32,919 nucleotides of DNA from Frateuria flava (GCF_017837635.1 NZ_JAGJRS010000012.1:1-32919); one strand, 5' to 3'. Shown: positions 13,904-23,658, numbered from the stretch's first letter. Translations and numbers: made by a program. Notes: a model not told the origin generated them from the letters alone.

Positions 13904-13930
13904 TAAAGGAATCGACCGGCACGACGATAA
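13904..13930 (+). promoter_or_regulatory. Possible FliA (sigma-28) promoter
   Basis: TAAA at 13904-13907, a spacer of exactly 15 bases and GACGATAA at 13923-13930 match the sigma-28 consensus TAAA-N15-GCCGATAA with one mismatch. It points toward the PD40 gene at 14203, leaving a leader of about 270 bases that shows no gene. It lies just upstream of the divergent fliK start. Confidence 0.45.
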
Positions 13931-14202
13931 CTTGAGCCTCGCTCGACAGCGGCCTGGACCATGAAATTGGCGTGAAATCCGGGCCGACCCACTTTAGTCG
14001 CGCGCTTCACCGGGTCCGGCGCAGCGTCCGCAAAAACTTGCGCAGGCGTCGACGTCGGAGGCGTTGGGCGCACTGCACCGGCGCTGTTGGCTGCCCGTTG
14101 TCTCGATGTCGCCTCGCCCCTGCACGGCATTGCCTCGCGGGGACATGCCATGCCCGGGGCAGCCACGCAAAGCAGGGGGAACACACCCGCGAGGAACGTG
14201 GC

Positions 14203-15288
14203 ATGAAAACGTCTGCTCTGCTTTATTCCGTGCTGGCCCTGACGGCGACCCTCGTGTCTGCGCCGAGCCCTTCGCACGCCGGCGTCGCGCAGGGCGATGC
14301 CGTGCTGGTGGCCCGCCAGCTCGTGGTGAACCACCAATACAAGGGAACCGGCTTTGCCGTGGTCGATACCCGGGGCCGCGAGGCTTACCTGATGCCCCCC
14401 GAGGAAGGCGTGGATCGCGACCCGGGCAGCTGGTCGCCCGCCGGTACGAACATCGTCTTCGAGGTGTCGCGTGACGACGGGCTTTCTCGCTCGCACTTGT
14501 GGGTGATGGATCGCCAAGGCGGCGGACTCAGGCGCATCACGCAGGGTATCGGTTTGCGTTCCCAACCGGTCTGGGGGCCCGGCGGCATTGCCTACGTCGA
14601 AAACTTCAACTGCCTGCACGTCGTTGGTGGGCAAGGGCAAAACCATCGGCGCCTGTTCTGCCTGCCCGAGGACGGCCTCATCGTCAGGCTGCAGTGGTCG
14701 CTGGACGGCAAGAGCGTGTTGTTCTTTGGCGAAAACGAGGTCGGCGGAGGCCTGGAACCCCCCACGGACCAAAGCATCTATCGGGTGGACATGCGCACGG
14801 GCCTGGCCACTCGTATCTTCCTGCGCCGACTGAACGGGCCTTCCAGTTCGCGTCTATACCTCTCGCCCGATGCCGCCTGGGCGGTCGACATCAACTACGA
14901 CCGGGCCGAGCGATTCAGCCTGATCGAGCTGGCGACCGGGGCCGAGTCGGGGTTGGGCATTGACGGCCGCAGCCCGGTGTGGTCCCCGGACAGTCAGCGC
15001 CTCGCGTTCACCGGTCCCTTTGGCGTCCTCTACGTCATGGATGCGGCAGCCCGGCCCAGCGAACGGCGCCTGCGCAGGCTTACCAGCAATCCGCAGGACA
15101 TCACGTTCGTGCCAGTCGCCTGGTCCAGGGACGGCACATGCCTGCTCGCCAACCGGCTGCACTACGTGGGCACGGGCGAGAACGCCTACACGGTGTCCGA
15201 CCCGGTGATCTTCAACCTCGTCACCGGTGAGCGCACGCGCTTGCCGCAAGGGGCTGCCGTTGAACATGGCTGGTTCCAGCACGAGTAG
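14203..15288 (+). CDS. Exported PD40/TolB-like beta-propeller protein
   Basis: A 361-residue protein with ATG at 14203 after GAGGAACG. The signal peptide has core LLYSVLALTATLVSA and cleavage after SHA (about residue 26). The mature part has repeated WD40-like PD40 blades, each with a W-S-P/D-G-type turn: DPGSWSPAGTNIVFEVSRD, LQWSLDGKSVLFFGEN, SPVWSPDSQRLAFTGPFG and VPVAWSRDGTCLLANR. This matches the propeller of TolB-like proteins, but the N-terminal TolB domain and the pal/tolA context are absent. It is a periplasmic or surface propeller of unknown partner. The gap to the next gene (15,289-15,478) holds a sigma-28 promoter. Confidence 0.78.
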   Translation: MKTSALLYSVLALTATLVSAPSPSHAGVAQGDAVLVARQLVVNHQYKGTGFAVVDTRGREAYLMPPEEGVDRDPGSWSPAGTNIVFEVSRDDGLSRSHLWVMDRQGGGLRRITQGIGLRSQPVWGPGGIAYVENFNCLHVVGGQGQNHRRLFCLPEDGLIVRLQWSLDGKSVLFFGENEVGGGLEPPTDQSIYRVDMRTGLATRIFLRRLNGPSSSRLYLSPDAAWAVDINYDRAERFSLIELATGAESGLGIDGRSPVWSPDSQRLAFTGPFGVLYVMDAAARPSERRLRRLTSNPQDITFVPVAWSRDGTCLLANRLHYVGTGENAYTVSDPVIFNLVTGERTRLPQGAAVEHGWFQHE

Positions 15289-15412
15289 CCACATGCCTTC
15301 GTAAACAACCGCTCCGGCTGGCCGAAACCCCGGACGACTGGCCCGCTTCGTGCAACGACGCGGGCCGACGGGTTTCTGTCGCGCGCCGTTGGGCGGCCTG
15401 GCGCGCGGGGGC

Positions 15413-15439
15413 TAAAGGCATCGGCCCTTGCGCCGATAA
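15413..15439 (+). promoter_or_regulatory. FliA (sigma-28) promoter of the chemotaxis operon
   Basis: TAAA (15413-15416), exactly 15 bases, then GCCGATAA (15432-15439) is a perfect match to the sigma-28 consensus. It sits 39 bases before the ATG of the STAS gene that heads the cheY-cheA group, with a GGAGG ribosome binding site between. This would place the cluster in the late flagellar regulon. Confidence 0.8.
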
Positions 15440-15478
15440 GGCCCTGTGCAGGGGCTCGGAACGAGCGGAGGTTCAGCC

Positions 15479-15799
15479 ATGGGCAAAAAGAAACCAGAAC
15501 ACGACAGGCAGCCGGAAACGGTCGAGATCGGGCTGCCGGTCGATTGCCGGATGGCGGCGCAGGCGGCGTTGCTCAGCGACCTGCTGGGCGCACTGGACGC
15601 ACCGGCCACGCAGCTGGACGGCCGCGCCGTCGAACGTGTCGACACCGCTGCCCTGCAGCTGTTGACGCTGTTCCGCCGCGAGGCGCTCTCGCGCGGGCGC
15701 GCGGTGAGCTGGCTGGGCGCGAGCACGACATTGTGCGAGGCGGCGGACACGCTCGGCCTCGTCCAGGCACTTGATCTACCGGTCGCCGCGGCGGCCTGA
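15479..15799 (+). CDS. STAS-domain protein (MlaB-like) heading the chemotaxis operon
   Basis: A 106-residue cytoplasmic protein with ATG at 15479, preceded by GGAGG. A basic N-terminal tail (MGKKKPEHDRQPE) leads into a STAS fold: VEIGLPVDCRMAAQAALLSD, QLDGRAVERVDTAALQLLTL and AVSWLGASTTLCEAADTLGL. The position of the phosphorylatable Ser in anti-sigma antagonists is Thr56 (VDTAAL), so phospho-control is uncertain. STAS proteins of this type often sit immediately before cheY-cheA in gammaproteobacterial clusters, but their role there is not settled. The cheY start follows 19 bases after its stop. Confidence 0.8.
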   Translation: MGKKKPEHDRQPETVEIGLPVDCRMAAQAALLSDLLGALDAPATQLDGRAVERVDTAALQLLTLFRREALSRGRAVSWLGASTTLCEAADTLGLVQALDLPVAAAA

Positions 15800-15818
15800 A
15801 AAAAACAGAGGAAAGACG

Positions 15819-16181
15819 ATGGCAAAGATTCTTGCGGTGGACGATTCGGCGTCGATGCGCGGCATGGTGGCCTACACCCTGCGTGGTGCAGGCCATGAGG
15901 TGACCGAGGCGGAGAACGGCCAGCTGGCGCTGGACGCGGCCGCCGCCGGCGGCTTCGACCTGGTGCTGGCCGACGTCAACATGCCGGTGATGGACGGCAT
16001 CAGCATGGTGCGCGAGCTGCGCACGCGCCCGGCCTACAAGGGCGTGCCCATCCTGATGCTGACCACCGAGTCGCACACGGACAAGAAGATGGAAGGCAAG
16101 GCCGCCGGCGCCACCGGCTGGCTGGTCAAGCCGTTCGACCCGGACCAGCTGCTGGCCACGGTCAAGCGCGTGCTCGGCTGA
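15819..16181 (+). CDS. cheY: Chemotaxis response regulator CheY
   Basis: A 120-residue single receiver domain. The ATG at 15819 follows GAGGAAAG. Visible features are the acidic pair Asp8-Asp9, phospho-acceptor Asp52 (LADVNMP), Thr83 (MLTTES) and Lys104 (WLVKPF), with no output domain. It would be phosphorylated by the CheA encoded 16 bases downstream and bind the flagellar switch. The segment RTRPAYKGVPILMLTTES, then KMEGKAAGATGW, is typical of CheY proteins of the Pseudomonas/Xanthomonas type rather than the enteric CheY. Confidence 0.93.
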   Translation: MAKILAVDDSASMRGMVAYTLRGAGHEVTEAENGQLALDAAAAGGFDLVLADVNMPVMDGISMVRELRTRPAYKGVPILMLTTESHTDKKMEGKAAGATGWLVKPFDPDQLLATVKRVLG

Positions 16182-16197
16182 GCACGGAGAAACACCC

Positions 16198-18177
16198 ATG
16201 AGCAACGCGGGCCTGGCGCAGTTCCAACAAGTGTTCATCGAGGAGAGCCTGGAAGGGCTCGACACGATGGAATCCTCGCTGCTCGCGCTGGACGAGGGCG
16301 GCGACGGGGAACTGGTGCACACCATCTTCCGCGCGGCGCACTCGATCAAGGGCGGCGCAGCCACCTTCGGTTTCCCGGAGATGGCTTCGTTCACCCATGA
16401 GGCCGAGTCCTTGCTGGACGAGGTGCGCGGCGGCAAGCGGGCGATCGACAAGCCGATCATCGAACTGATGCTGCGCTCGGTCGACTGCCTGCGCGGCATG
16501 TTCGACCGTGCCCGGGCCGGCGAACCGCTGAACGACGCCACGTCCGACGGCGTGCGCGGCGAGCTGGCGGCGATGATGGGCCGCGAGGCGCCCGCGCAGG
16601 CGGGTCCCGCCCGTCGCGCCGGCGACCAGGCCGGCGCCTGGATGATCCAGTTCAAGCCGCACGCGGGCATGCTCGCCAGCGGCAACGACCCGCTGCGGCT
16701 GATCCGCGAGCTGGCCGGGCTGGGCGAGCTCGTCGTCGAGGCCGACCTCTCGCGGCTGCCGGCGCTGGCCAGGCTGGACCCGTCCGAGTGCCACCTGGGC
16801 TGGAGCATCGAGCTCAAGGCGCCGGTCAGGCGCGAGGACATCGCCGCGGTGTTCGACTGGGTCGAGGACGAGTGCGACCTGTCCATCGAGCCCAAGCCGA
16901 CTGCCGTGGTGACGCCCGCGCCGGCTCCGGCCGCTGCGCCCGCCCCGGCGAACATCGCCGATGCGGCCGCCGCGCGCGGCACGCGCGAGGCGAGCGCCGA
17001 GTCCAGTTCGGTGCGCGTGGCGATCGACAAGATCGACAGCATGATCAACCTGGTCGGCGAGCTGGTGATCACCCAGGCCATGCTCGACACCTTCCGCGAG
17101 GAGTTCGACCCCTCCCGGCTGCCCTTGCTGCAGCAGGGCCTGACCCAGCTCGCCCGCCACGCGCGCGAGCTGCAGGAAAGCGTGATGGGCATCCGCATGC
17201 TGCCCATCGCCTCGGTGTTCAACCGCTTCCCGCGCCTGGTGCGCGACCTGAGCCAGAAGCTCGGCAAGCAGGTGAAGCTGGACCTGCACGGCGAGCAGAC
17301 CGAGCTGGACAAGACGGTGCTGGAGAAGATCGGCGATCCGATGGTGCACCTGGTGCGCAACGCGATCGACCACGGCCTGGAAGTCCCGGAGAAGCGCCGC
17401 GCCGCCGGCAAGCACGAGATGGGTACGCTCAAGCTCGATGCGTTCCATCGCGGCGGCAACATCGTGGTGGAAGTATCCGACGACGGCGCCGGGCTCAACC
17501 GCGAGGCGATCGTGCGCAAGGCCGTCGAGCGCGGGCTGATCAAGAGTGGCGATGGCCTCAGCGACGAGGCCGTCGGCGACCTGATCTTCCAGCCGGGCTT
17601 CTCCACTGCCGAAGTCACGACCGATCTTTCCGGTCGCGGCGTGGGCATGGACGTGGTCCGCCGCAACGTCTCCGACCTCGGCGGCAGCGTGGTCGTGCGC
17701 AGCAAGCCGGCGCAGGGCAGCGTGTTCACCATCACCCTGCCGCTCACGCTCGCGATCATCGACGGCCTCACCGCCGCGGTGGGCGAGGAGCGGTACATCG
17801 TCCCGCTGGTATCGATCATCGAATCGGTGCAGCTCAAGCCCGACGCGCTCAAGACCGTGGCCGGCGGCGGCGAACTGTTCCGCTTCCGCGGCGAGTACCT
17901 GCCGGTGCTGCGCCTGCACGAGCTGTTCGGTTGCGAAGGCGCCAAGCGCACGATCGAGGACGGGCTGCTGATCGTGGTCGAGGGCGACGGTTCCCGCGTG
18001 GGCCTGTTCGTCGACGGCCTGGTCGGCCAGCAGCAGGCGGTGGTCAAGTCGCTGGAAGCCAACTACCGCCGCGTGCAGGGCGTGTCCGGCGCGACCATCC
18101 TGGCCGATGGCTCGGTGGCGCTGATCGTGGACATCGCCGGACTGGTGCGCCTGCACGGTCGCCGCAAGGCGGCGTAA
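16198..18177 (+). CDS. cheA: Chemotaxis histidine kinase CheA
   Basis: A 659-residue cytoplasmic kinase. Residues 1-105 are the HPt (P1) domain with phospho-His48 in FRAAHSIKGGAATFG. A middle region (about 140-230) has WMIQFKPHAGMLASGNDPLR and VFDWVEDECDLSIEPKP, as in many CheAs, and an Ala/Pro linker follows. The dimerisation helices (about 270-345) carry IDKIDSMINLVGELVITQAM and ESVMGIRMLPI. The ATPase region has the N box VHLVRNAIDHGLE, G boxes DDGAGL and GRGVGMDVV, and GSVFTITLPLT. The CheW-like domain (about 515-655) begins IDGLTAAVGEERYIVPLVSI. Length is near the family norm. It phosphorylates CheY and CheB. Confidence 0.95.
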   Translation: MSNAGLAQFQQVFIEESLEGLDTMESSLLALDEGGDGELVHTIFRAAHSIKGGAATFGFPEMASFTHEAESLLDEVRGGKRAIDKPIIELMLRSVDCLRGMFDRARAGEPLNDATSDGVRGELAAMMGREAPAQAGPARRAGDQAGAWMIQFKPHAGMLASGNDPLRLIRELAGLGELVVEADLSRLPALARLDPSECHLGWSIELKAPVRREDIAAVFDWVEDECDLSIEPKPTAVVTPAPAPAAAPAPANIADAAAARGTREASAESSSVRVAIDKIDSMINLVGELVITQAMLDTFREEFDPSRLPLLQQGLTQLARHARELQESVMGIRMLPIASVFNRFPRLVRDLSQKLGKQVKLDLHGEQTELDKTVLEKIGDPMVHLVRNAIDHGLEVPEKRRAAGKHEMGTLKLDAFHRGGNIVVEVSDDGAGLNREAIVRKAVERGLIKSGDGLSDEAVGDLIFQPGFSTAEVTTDLSGRGVGMDVVRRNVSDLGGSVVVRSKPAQGSVFTITLPLTLAIIDGLTAAVGEERYIVPLVSIIESVQLKPDALKTVAGGGELFRFRGEYLPVLRLHELFGCEGAKRTIEDGLLIVVEGDGSRVGLFVDGLVGQQQAVVKSLEANYRRVQGVSGATILADGSVALIVDIAGLVRLHGRRKAA

Positions 18178-18199
18178 GCGCCCGGTTACACGGCACCAC

Positions 18200-18230
18200 G
18201 GGGCTGGTCCGGGCATGACCGGCCAGCCCC
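18200..18230 (+). terminator. Stem-loop after cheA
   Basis: GGGGCTGG and CCAGCCCC bracket an inner CCGG-GCATGA-CCGG, giving about 12 paired bases with one bulge and a 6-base loop. No T-run follows, so this may be an attenuating or mRNA-stabilising hairpin rather than a true intrinsic terminator. The rest of the 209-bp gap before the MCP shows nothing else. Confidence 0.4.
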
Positions 18231-18386
18231 GCACTATCTCCGGAGCCGTCCCGCTTGCGCGGACGCGCGGCGGGCACGACGCCCTCCCGTTCTTCCTCAC
18301 GCCGCGGCCGGATGCGCGGCGTACCGGCGGCTGCGCCGGCCAGGGCCGGATGCCAGGTCCCCACGTAGTTCATTGCAGGCCTCTCC

Positions 18387-20081
18387 ATGTTGTCCCCGTT
18401 GAAACTCCTCAATCGCCTGAGCCTCGCGGCGCGGGTGTGGCTGGTCATCGCCTTCGTGGTGGCCGGCTTGCTTTCCCTCACCGTGCTTTCGGCCTATGAC
18501 AGCCGGCGCGTGCAGATGGATGCGCGCGTCAACGCGTTGCGCGACCAGGTAAACAGTGCCGTCACCATCGCCGACAGCTACCGCGCCCGCGTGCAATCGG
18601 GCGAGCTGACCGAGGAGGAGGCGCGCCGGCGCGCGCTGTCCACCATCAGCGCCATGCGCTGGGGCGACGGCAGCGGTTATCTGTTTGCGATCGACTCGGG
18701 CTACGTGCTGCGCATGCACCCTATGCGCCCGGCCGACGTGGGCCGGAACGTGCGCGAGGACACCGATCCGAGTGGCAAGACGCTGTACCAGTCGATGGTG
18801 ACGGCCGACCATAAGGACGGCAGCGCCGTGGTCGAGTACGTCTGGCCGATGCCGCCGGACAAGAAGCTCGAGGGCAAGATCACCTATACCCAGTGGTACA
18901 AGCCCTGGGACCTGCATTTCGGCACCGGCGCTTACTACGTCGACATCAATGCCAAGTTCCGCCAGACGCTGATCGGCAGCCTGCTGCGCGCCGGTCTGGT
19001 CGGCCTGCTGGTGATCCTGGTGGTGTGGCAGTCGATGCGCAGCATCCGCAAGAGCATCGGCGGCGAGCCGGCGCGGGCGGTGGAGCTGGTCGGCCGGATG
19101 GCCGACGGTGACCTGGCGCTGGACGACGCCACCGACGGCGAGCCCGAAGCGGGCAGCCTGATGCACGCGATGCAACGCATGCGGCACAAGCTGATCGAGG
19201 TCGTCCACGGCGTGCAGCGCGGATCGCAGGTGGTGGCCACCGCGGCGGGCCAGATCGCACAGGGCAACGACGACCTGTCCCAGCGCACGCAGGAACAGGC
19301 CTCCAGCCTGGAGGAAACCGCCTCCTCGATGGAGGAAATGACTTCCACGGTGAAGCAGAGTGCCAGCAACGCCAGCCATGCCGACCAGCTCGCCCGCAGC
19401 GCGCGCCAGCAGGCCGAACGGGGTGGCGAAGTGGCCGTGCGCACCAGCGAGGCCATGCGCGAGATCGAACAGGCCAGCCGGCAGATCACCGACATCGTGC
19501 AGCTGATCGACGAGATCGCCTTCCAGACCAACCTGCTCTCGCTCAATGCCGCGGTGGAAGCGGCGCGTGCCGGCGAGCAGGGCCGCGGCTTCGCGGTGGT
19601 CGCCAGCGAGGTGCGCAACCTGGCACAGCGCTCGGCCGGCGCGGCCAAGGAGATCAAAACGCTGATCAGCGACAGCGTGGGCAAGGTGCAGGTCGGCTCG
19701 ATGCTGGTCGCTGAATCGGGCGAAGTGCTCGCCGGTATCGTCGAGAGCGTCAACAAGGTCACCGACATCGTGGCCGAGATCGCCGCGGCCAGCCATGAAC
19801 AGTCGAGCGGCATCGAGCAGGTCAACCGCGCGGTGATGCAGATGGACGAGGTCACGCAGCAGAACGCCGCGCTGGTCGAGGAAGCGGCCGCCGCCGCCCG
19901 TGCCATGCAGGACCAGGCCGACGCGCTGGAACGGCAGGTGCGCTACTTCCGCATTCCGGGTACGGCCGCGCAGGCCCCGGCAGCCACCCCGGCGCCGGCA
20001 CGTCCGGCGGCGCCGCGCGCGGTGCGGGCTTCCGCCTCGCAGCGGCCGGTGGCGGTCGCCGGCGGATGGTCGGAATTCTGA
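18387..20081 (+). CDS. Methyl-accepting chemotaxis protein with Cache domain (1)
   Basis: A 564-residue receptor. TM1 is at about 15-36. The periplasmic sensor (about 40-185) looks like a single Cache domain (sCache_2): [58 protein letters not shown]2 is at about 190-212, followed by HAMP (about 213-268) and the signalling hairpin with tip [20 protein letters not shown]. Two methylation-type glutamate clusters sit near [13 protein letters not shown]. The protein ends GGWSEF, which fits the x-aromatic-x-x-aromatic CheR-tether pentapeptide. sCache_2 receptors often bind small organic acids; the ligand here is unknown. Confidence 0.93.
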   Translation: MLSPLKLLNRLSLAARVWLVIAFVVAGLLSLTVLSAYDSRRVQMDARVNALRDQVNSAVTIADSYRARVQSGELTEEEARRRALSTISAMRWGDGSGYLFAIDSGYVLRMHPMRPADVGRNVREDTDPSGKTLYQSMVTADHKDGSAVVEYVWPMPPDKKLEGKITYTQWYKPWDLHFGTGAYYVDINAKFRQTLIGSLLRAGLVGLLVILVVWQSMRSIRKSIGGEPARAVELVGRMADGDLALDDATDGEPEAGSLMHAMQRMRHKLIEVVHGVQRGSQVVATAAGQIAQGNDDLSQRTQEQASSLEETASSMEEMTSTVKQSASNASHADQLARSARQQAERGGEVAVRTSEAMREIEQASRQITDIVQLIDEIAFQTNLLSLNAAVEAARAGEQGRGFAVVASEVRNLAQRSAGAAKEIKTLISDSVGKVQVGSMLVAESGEVLAGIVESVNKVTDIVAEIAAASHEQSSGIEQVNRAVMQMDEVTQQNAALVEEAAAAARAMQDQADALERQVRYFRIPGTAAQAPAATPAPARPAAPRAVRASASQRPVAVAGGWSEF

Positions 20082-20177
20082 ATCGAGCCGGCGGCGGCAC
20101 GCTCAAGTTGGTCAGTCGCCTGCCGATCACTTTGCACGGGGCGCCGCCAGGCGCACCCGATTTCGAGAGACCAGTCC

Positions 20178-20651
20178 ATGTCCGAGAACGCCGGGAGCGA
20201 GGAGCTCCAATCGCAATACCTCACGGTCAACCTCGCCGAGGAAGAGTACGGGATCGACATCCTCGCGGTGCGCGAGATCCGTGGCTGGACGCAGGTGACC
20301 CGCATCCCGCAGTCCCCGCCGTACCTGCTGGGCGTGCTCAACCTGCGCGGCGCGATCGTGCCGGTGCTGGACCTGCGCCTGCGCTTCGGCGTCGCGCGCG
20401 AGGAATACACCCCGACCACGGTCACGGTGATCGTGGCGGTGGACGGGCGCAACTTCGGCATCGTGGTCGATGCGGTGTCCGACGTGCTCGACGCGGCGGA
20501 CTCGGAGGTGCGGCCGGTGCCCGACATGGGCACGACGGTGGATACCGAATACCTCAAGGGCCTGATCGGCGTCGACGAGCGCATGGTGCTGCTGCTCGAC
20601 GTGGATCGCCTGCTGCGGTTGCACGACAGGCCGCTGGAGGCCGCTGCCTGA
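20178..20651 (+). CDS. cheW: Chemotaxis coupling protein CheW (1)
   Basis: A 157-residue SH3-like adaptor linking receptors to CheA. It has QYLTVNLAEEEYGIDILAVR, EIRGWTQVTRIPQSPPYLLG, LNLRGAIVPVLDLRLRFG, NFGIVVDAVSDVLDA, RPVPDMGTTVDTEYLKGLI and MVLLLDVDRLL, covering the full fold. It sits between two MCP genes. The paralogue at 24178 shares most of these motifs and the same spacing, indicating duplication. The 202-bp gap to the next MCP has no visible gene. Confidence 0.93.
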   Translation: MSENAGSEELQSQYLTVNLAEEEYGIDILAVREIRGWTQVTRIPQSPPYLLGVLNLRGAIVPVLDLRLRFGVAREEYTPTTVTVIVAVDGRNFGIVVDAVSDVLDAADSEVRPVPDMGTTVDTEYLKGLIGVDERMVLLLDVDRLLRLHDRPLEAAA

Positions 20652-20853
20652 GCTGTTCGCGCCTGCCGTGAGGCCAGGCGCTCGATGTCTCCCCTGCATG
20701 CCTGCCGGCCACGGAAGCTGGCGGCGTCGCCCCCCCCCGTAGTCCCGCATTGCCGGCGTTCGCGCCGATCCCATGCTGGCCGTCCCCGCGGCCAGGAGCA
20801 GCAACGCAACGTGGCGCCGGGTGCGCCGACGGTCGACATCAACGAGGTCCGGT

Positions 20854-22545
20854 ATGCAGTTCCCGAAACAATGGTCGTTGGCCCGCCTGAGCCTGAATGC
20901 GCGGGTGGCCCTGGTCGTGGTGGTGGTGGTGGCAGGCCTGGTCGGCCTGACCGTGCTCAGCGCGTTCGATAACCGCGCGCAGCAGATGACCAGCCTGGAA
21001 AAACTGTTGCAGAGCGAAATCGAGTCCGCCGTTTCGGTGGCCGACCGATGGCACGAGCGCGCCACCAAGGGCGAGCTGACCGACGAGGAGGCCAGGGGCA
21101 AGGCGCTGGAGCAGATCCTCGCCATGCGCTGGGATGGCGGCACCGGCTACATCTTCGCCTTCGACACCGACCTGGTGATGCGCATGCATCCGCTCAAGCC
21201 GGCATTGGTCGGCAAGAGCATCGCCGACGAGACCGACTTCAAGGGCATGCCCCACTACCGGATGATGCGCGACGCCAACCTCAAGGACGGCCACGACCTC
21301 ATCCGCTATACCCAGAAAATGCCCGACGGCAGCGGCAAGGACAAAATCACCTACACGCAGCTGTTCAAGCCCTGGGGCCTCAACTTCGCCGCCGGCGCCT
21401 ACTTCGAGGACATCGACGCCAACTTCCGCCACGGGTTGATGGTCGACCTGGGCAAGGCCGGCGTGGTCGGCCTGCTGGTGATCCTGATGGTGTGGCTGTC
21501 GATGCGCAGCATCCGCAAGAGCATCGGCGGCGAGCCTGCGTTCGCCGTGGCCATGGCCGGGCGCATCGCCGATGGCAACCTGTGCGTGCAGCCGGGCGAG
21601 CCGGCCGTCACCGAGGGCAGCCTGCTCGAGGCGCTGATGCGCATGCGCACCCGGCTGGTGACGATCGTGGGCGAAGTGCAGGGCAGCTCGCAGGCAGTCA
21701 GCACCGCGGCACAGCAGATCGCGCGCGGCAACGACGACCTGTCCCAGCGTACGCAGGAGCAGGCCTCCAGCCTGGAGGAAACCGCCTCCTCGATGGAGGA
21801 GATGACCGCCACCGTCAAGCAGAGCGCGGACAACGCCGGGCAGGCCAGCCAGCTGGCCAACGGCGCGCGCGTGCAGGCCGAGCGCGGCGGCGAGGTGGCC
21901 TCCCGGGCCAGCGCCGCCATGCGCGAGATCGAGCAGGCCAGCCGCCAGATCACCGAGATCGTGCAGCTGATCGACGAGATCGCCTTCCAGACCAACCTGC
22001 TCTCGCTCAACGCGGCCGTGGAAGCAGCGCGCGCCGGCGAACAGGGGCGCGGCTTCGCGGTCGTTGCCAGCGAGGTGCGCAGCCTGGCCCAGCGCAGCGC
22101 CAACGCCGCCCGCGAGATCAAGTCGCTGATCGGCGACAGCGTGGAGAAGGTAAAGGTCGGTTCCACGCTGGTGGCCGAGTCCGGGCAGGCGCTGTCCGGG
22201 ATCATCGAGAGCGTCAAGAAAGTGACCGACGTGGTCGCCGAAATCGCTGCCGCCAGCCAGGAGCAGTCGACCGGCATCGACCAGGTCAACCATGCGGTCA
22301 CCCAGATGGACGAGGCGACCCAGCAGAACGCCGCGCTGGTCGAAGAAGCCTCGGCGGCCGCCCGCGCCATGCAGGAACAGGCCGATGCCATGAAGCGGCA
22401 GATGCTGTTCTTCCGTGTCGATGCCGCGGCGGTCGACGCCGTGGCGCAGGCGCGCCCTGTCGACGCCGCCGCGCATCCGCGCCACGCGGCAGCGCGCCCT
22501 GCGCGCACCCTGGCCGCCGTGGCCGGGGCGTGGACCGAATTCTGA
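20854..22545 (+). CDS. Methyl-accepting chemotaxis protein with Cache domain (2)
   Basis: A 563-residue receptor closely related to the one at 18387. I chose the ATG at 20854 ([13 protein letters not shown]) because TM1 (about 19-40) then has a normal short basic lead. The sCache_2-type sensor (about 45-185) has [36 protein letters not shown] and [22 protein letters not shown]2, HAMP and the signalling hairpin are nearly the same as in MCP 1, whereas the sensor residues differ substantially, so ligand preference probably differs. It ends GAWTEF, again a tether-like pentapeptide. The porin-like gene starts 50 bases downstream. Confidence 0.93.
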   Translation: MQFPKQWSLARLSLNARVALVVVVVVAGLVGLTVLSAFDNRAQQMTSLEKLLQSEIESAVSVADRWHERATKGELTDEEARGKALEQILAMRWDGGTGYIFAFDTDLVMRMHPLKPALVGKSIADETDFKGMPHYRMMRDANLKDGHDLIRYTQKMPDGSGKDKITYTQLFKPWGLNFAAGAYFEDIDANFRHGLMVDLGKAGVVGLLVILMVWLSMRSIRKSIGGEPAFAVAMAGRIADGNLCVQPGEPAVTEGSLLEALMRMRTRLVTIVGEVQGSSQAVSTAAQQIARGNDDLSQRTQEQASSLEETASSMEEMTATVKQSADNAGQASQLANGARVQAERGGEVASRASAAMREIEQASRQITEIVQLIDEIAFQTNLLSLNAAVEAARAGEQGRGFAVVASEVRSLAQRSANAAREIKSLIGDSVEKVKVGSTLVAESGQALSGIIESVKKVTDVVAEIAAASQEQSTGIDQVNHAVTQMDEATQQNAALVEEASAAARAMQEQADAMKRQMLFFRVDAAAVDAVAQARPVDAAAHPRHAAARPARTLAAVAGAWTEF

Positions 22546-22595
22546 TTCCCCGAAATCCCGGCGCCGCCACGGCGGCGCCCTTGTCGAGCAAACCC

Positions 22596-23612
22596 ATGAA
22601 ATCTGTATCCAAAGCGGCCCTGTGCCTGGCCCTGGGCGCGGCGTTGGCCGCACCGGCGGCGCAGGCCGGCGAGTTCACCCTCGGCGGCAAGATCTACGCC
22701 GACGCCAGCCAGATCCAGCAGCACGACCGCGTCACCGGGGCCCGCAGCAGCGACACCGACGCCGACCTCAAGCGGATGTACCTGGACGCCGACTATGCGT
22801 TCGACCCGGCCTGGTCGGTGCACGTGACCGGCGACGTCAACTGGCTTCGCGGCGAGCGCGACCCGGACCTCTGGCTCAAGCACGCCTACGTGCAGCGCAA
22901 GTTCGGTGCCTCCGCGCAAGTGCGGCTGGGTGTGGACGACATGCCGTGGATCACCCTTGGCAGCCAGTGGTATGGCTATCGCTACATCGACGCGCTGTCG
23001 ACCTCGATGCAGAAGATCGACGACGCGGCGGACTGGGGCGTGCACCTGAAGGGCGTGCTCGCGCCGAAACTGGATTACGCCGTGGCGGTCGTCACCGGTG
23101 CCGGCTACAAGCGTCCCTCGCACGGCCGCCGCGCCGACGTCGAAGCGCTGCTGGCCTACCACCCGGGCGCGCACACGGTGCTCGCGCTGGGTGGCTACGA
23201 CGGCCAGCAGGGCGAGGACGGTGACCTGGTGCCGCTGTACCACACCGCGCGGCGGGTCGACCTGATGGCCGCCTACGCCGACGACACCTGGCGGCTGGGC
23301 GTGCGCTACGCCTATGCCAGCAACTGGGGCGGAGTGCACCGCGCGTCCAGCGAGCGCGGCCGCAGCTGGTCGACCTGGGGCAGCGTGCAGGTGGCCAGGC
23401 AATGGAGCCTGTTCGCCCGCTACGACCGCATGCAGCCCAAGCGGCTGCAGGATCCCGGCCAGCGCACCTGGTACGCCAACGCCGGCATCGAGTGGAAACC
23501 GGCCAAGCGCCTGCGCCTGGCGCTGGTGGCCAAGCGCAACGCCGTGGAGCGCCACGGGCGCGAGTTGCGCAACGGCGATGAGCTCGGTGTCTGGTCGGAG
23601 ATTTCCTTCTAG
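22596..23612 (+). CDS. Porin-like outer-membrane beta-barrel (OprO/OprP-like)
   Basis: A 338-residue protein with a signal peptide (core AALCLALGAALAAPA, cleavage after AQA) followed by GEFTLGGKIYADASQI. Alternating beta strands run to the end, which terminates in the aromatic signature ISF expected of outer-membrane barrels. Segments such as MYLDADYAFDPAWSVHVTGD, RKFGASAQVRLGVDDMPWI and SRWYGYR-like motifs (SQWYGYRYIDALSTSMQKI) resemble phosphate-selective porin O/P proteins. It is shorter than typical OprP (about 400 residues). It lies inside the chemotaxis cluster, directly after an MCP, so it could admit that receptor's ligand; this is inference. Confidence 0.72.
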   Translation: MKSVSKAALCLALGAALAAPAAQAGEFTLGGKIYADASQIQQHDRVTGARSSDTDADLKRMYLDADYAFDPAWSVHVTGDVNWLRGERDPDLWLKHAYVQRKFGASAQVRLGVDDMPWITLGSQWYGYRYIDALSTSMQKIDDAADWGVHLKGVLAPKLDYAVAVVTGAGYKRPSHGRRADVEALLAYHPGAHTVLALGGYDGQQGEDGDLVPLYHTARRVDLMAAYADDTWRLGVRYAYASNWGGVHRASSERGRSWSTWGSVQVARQWSLFARYDRMQPKRLQDPGQRTWYANAGIEWKPAKRLRLALVAKRNAVERHGRELRNGDELGVWSEISF

Positions 23613-23658
23613 ACGCTCTGCAGCTGTTTTCCCCCGCGGGAGCGGCCGCGGATTTGAA

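Noticed and set aside
12430-14772. A 780-codon open frame on the minus strand
   Set aside because: It runs through the PD40 gene on the other strand and fliK in a different frame; only its last 88 codons (the fhlB-like gene) have family support. GC-rich DNA gives long chance frames.
15573-18062. An 829-codon open frame antisense to STAS, cheY and cheA
   Set aside because: Low-complexity Ser/Arg/Pro-rich translation with no motif; it is the shadow of the real genes on the plus strand.
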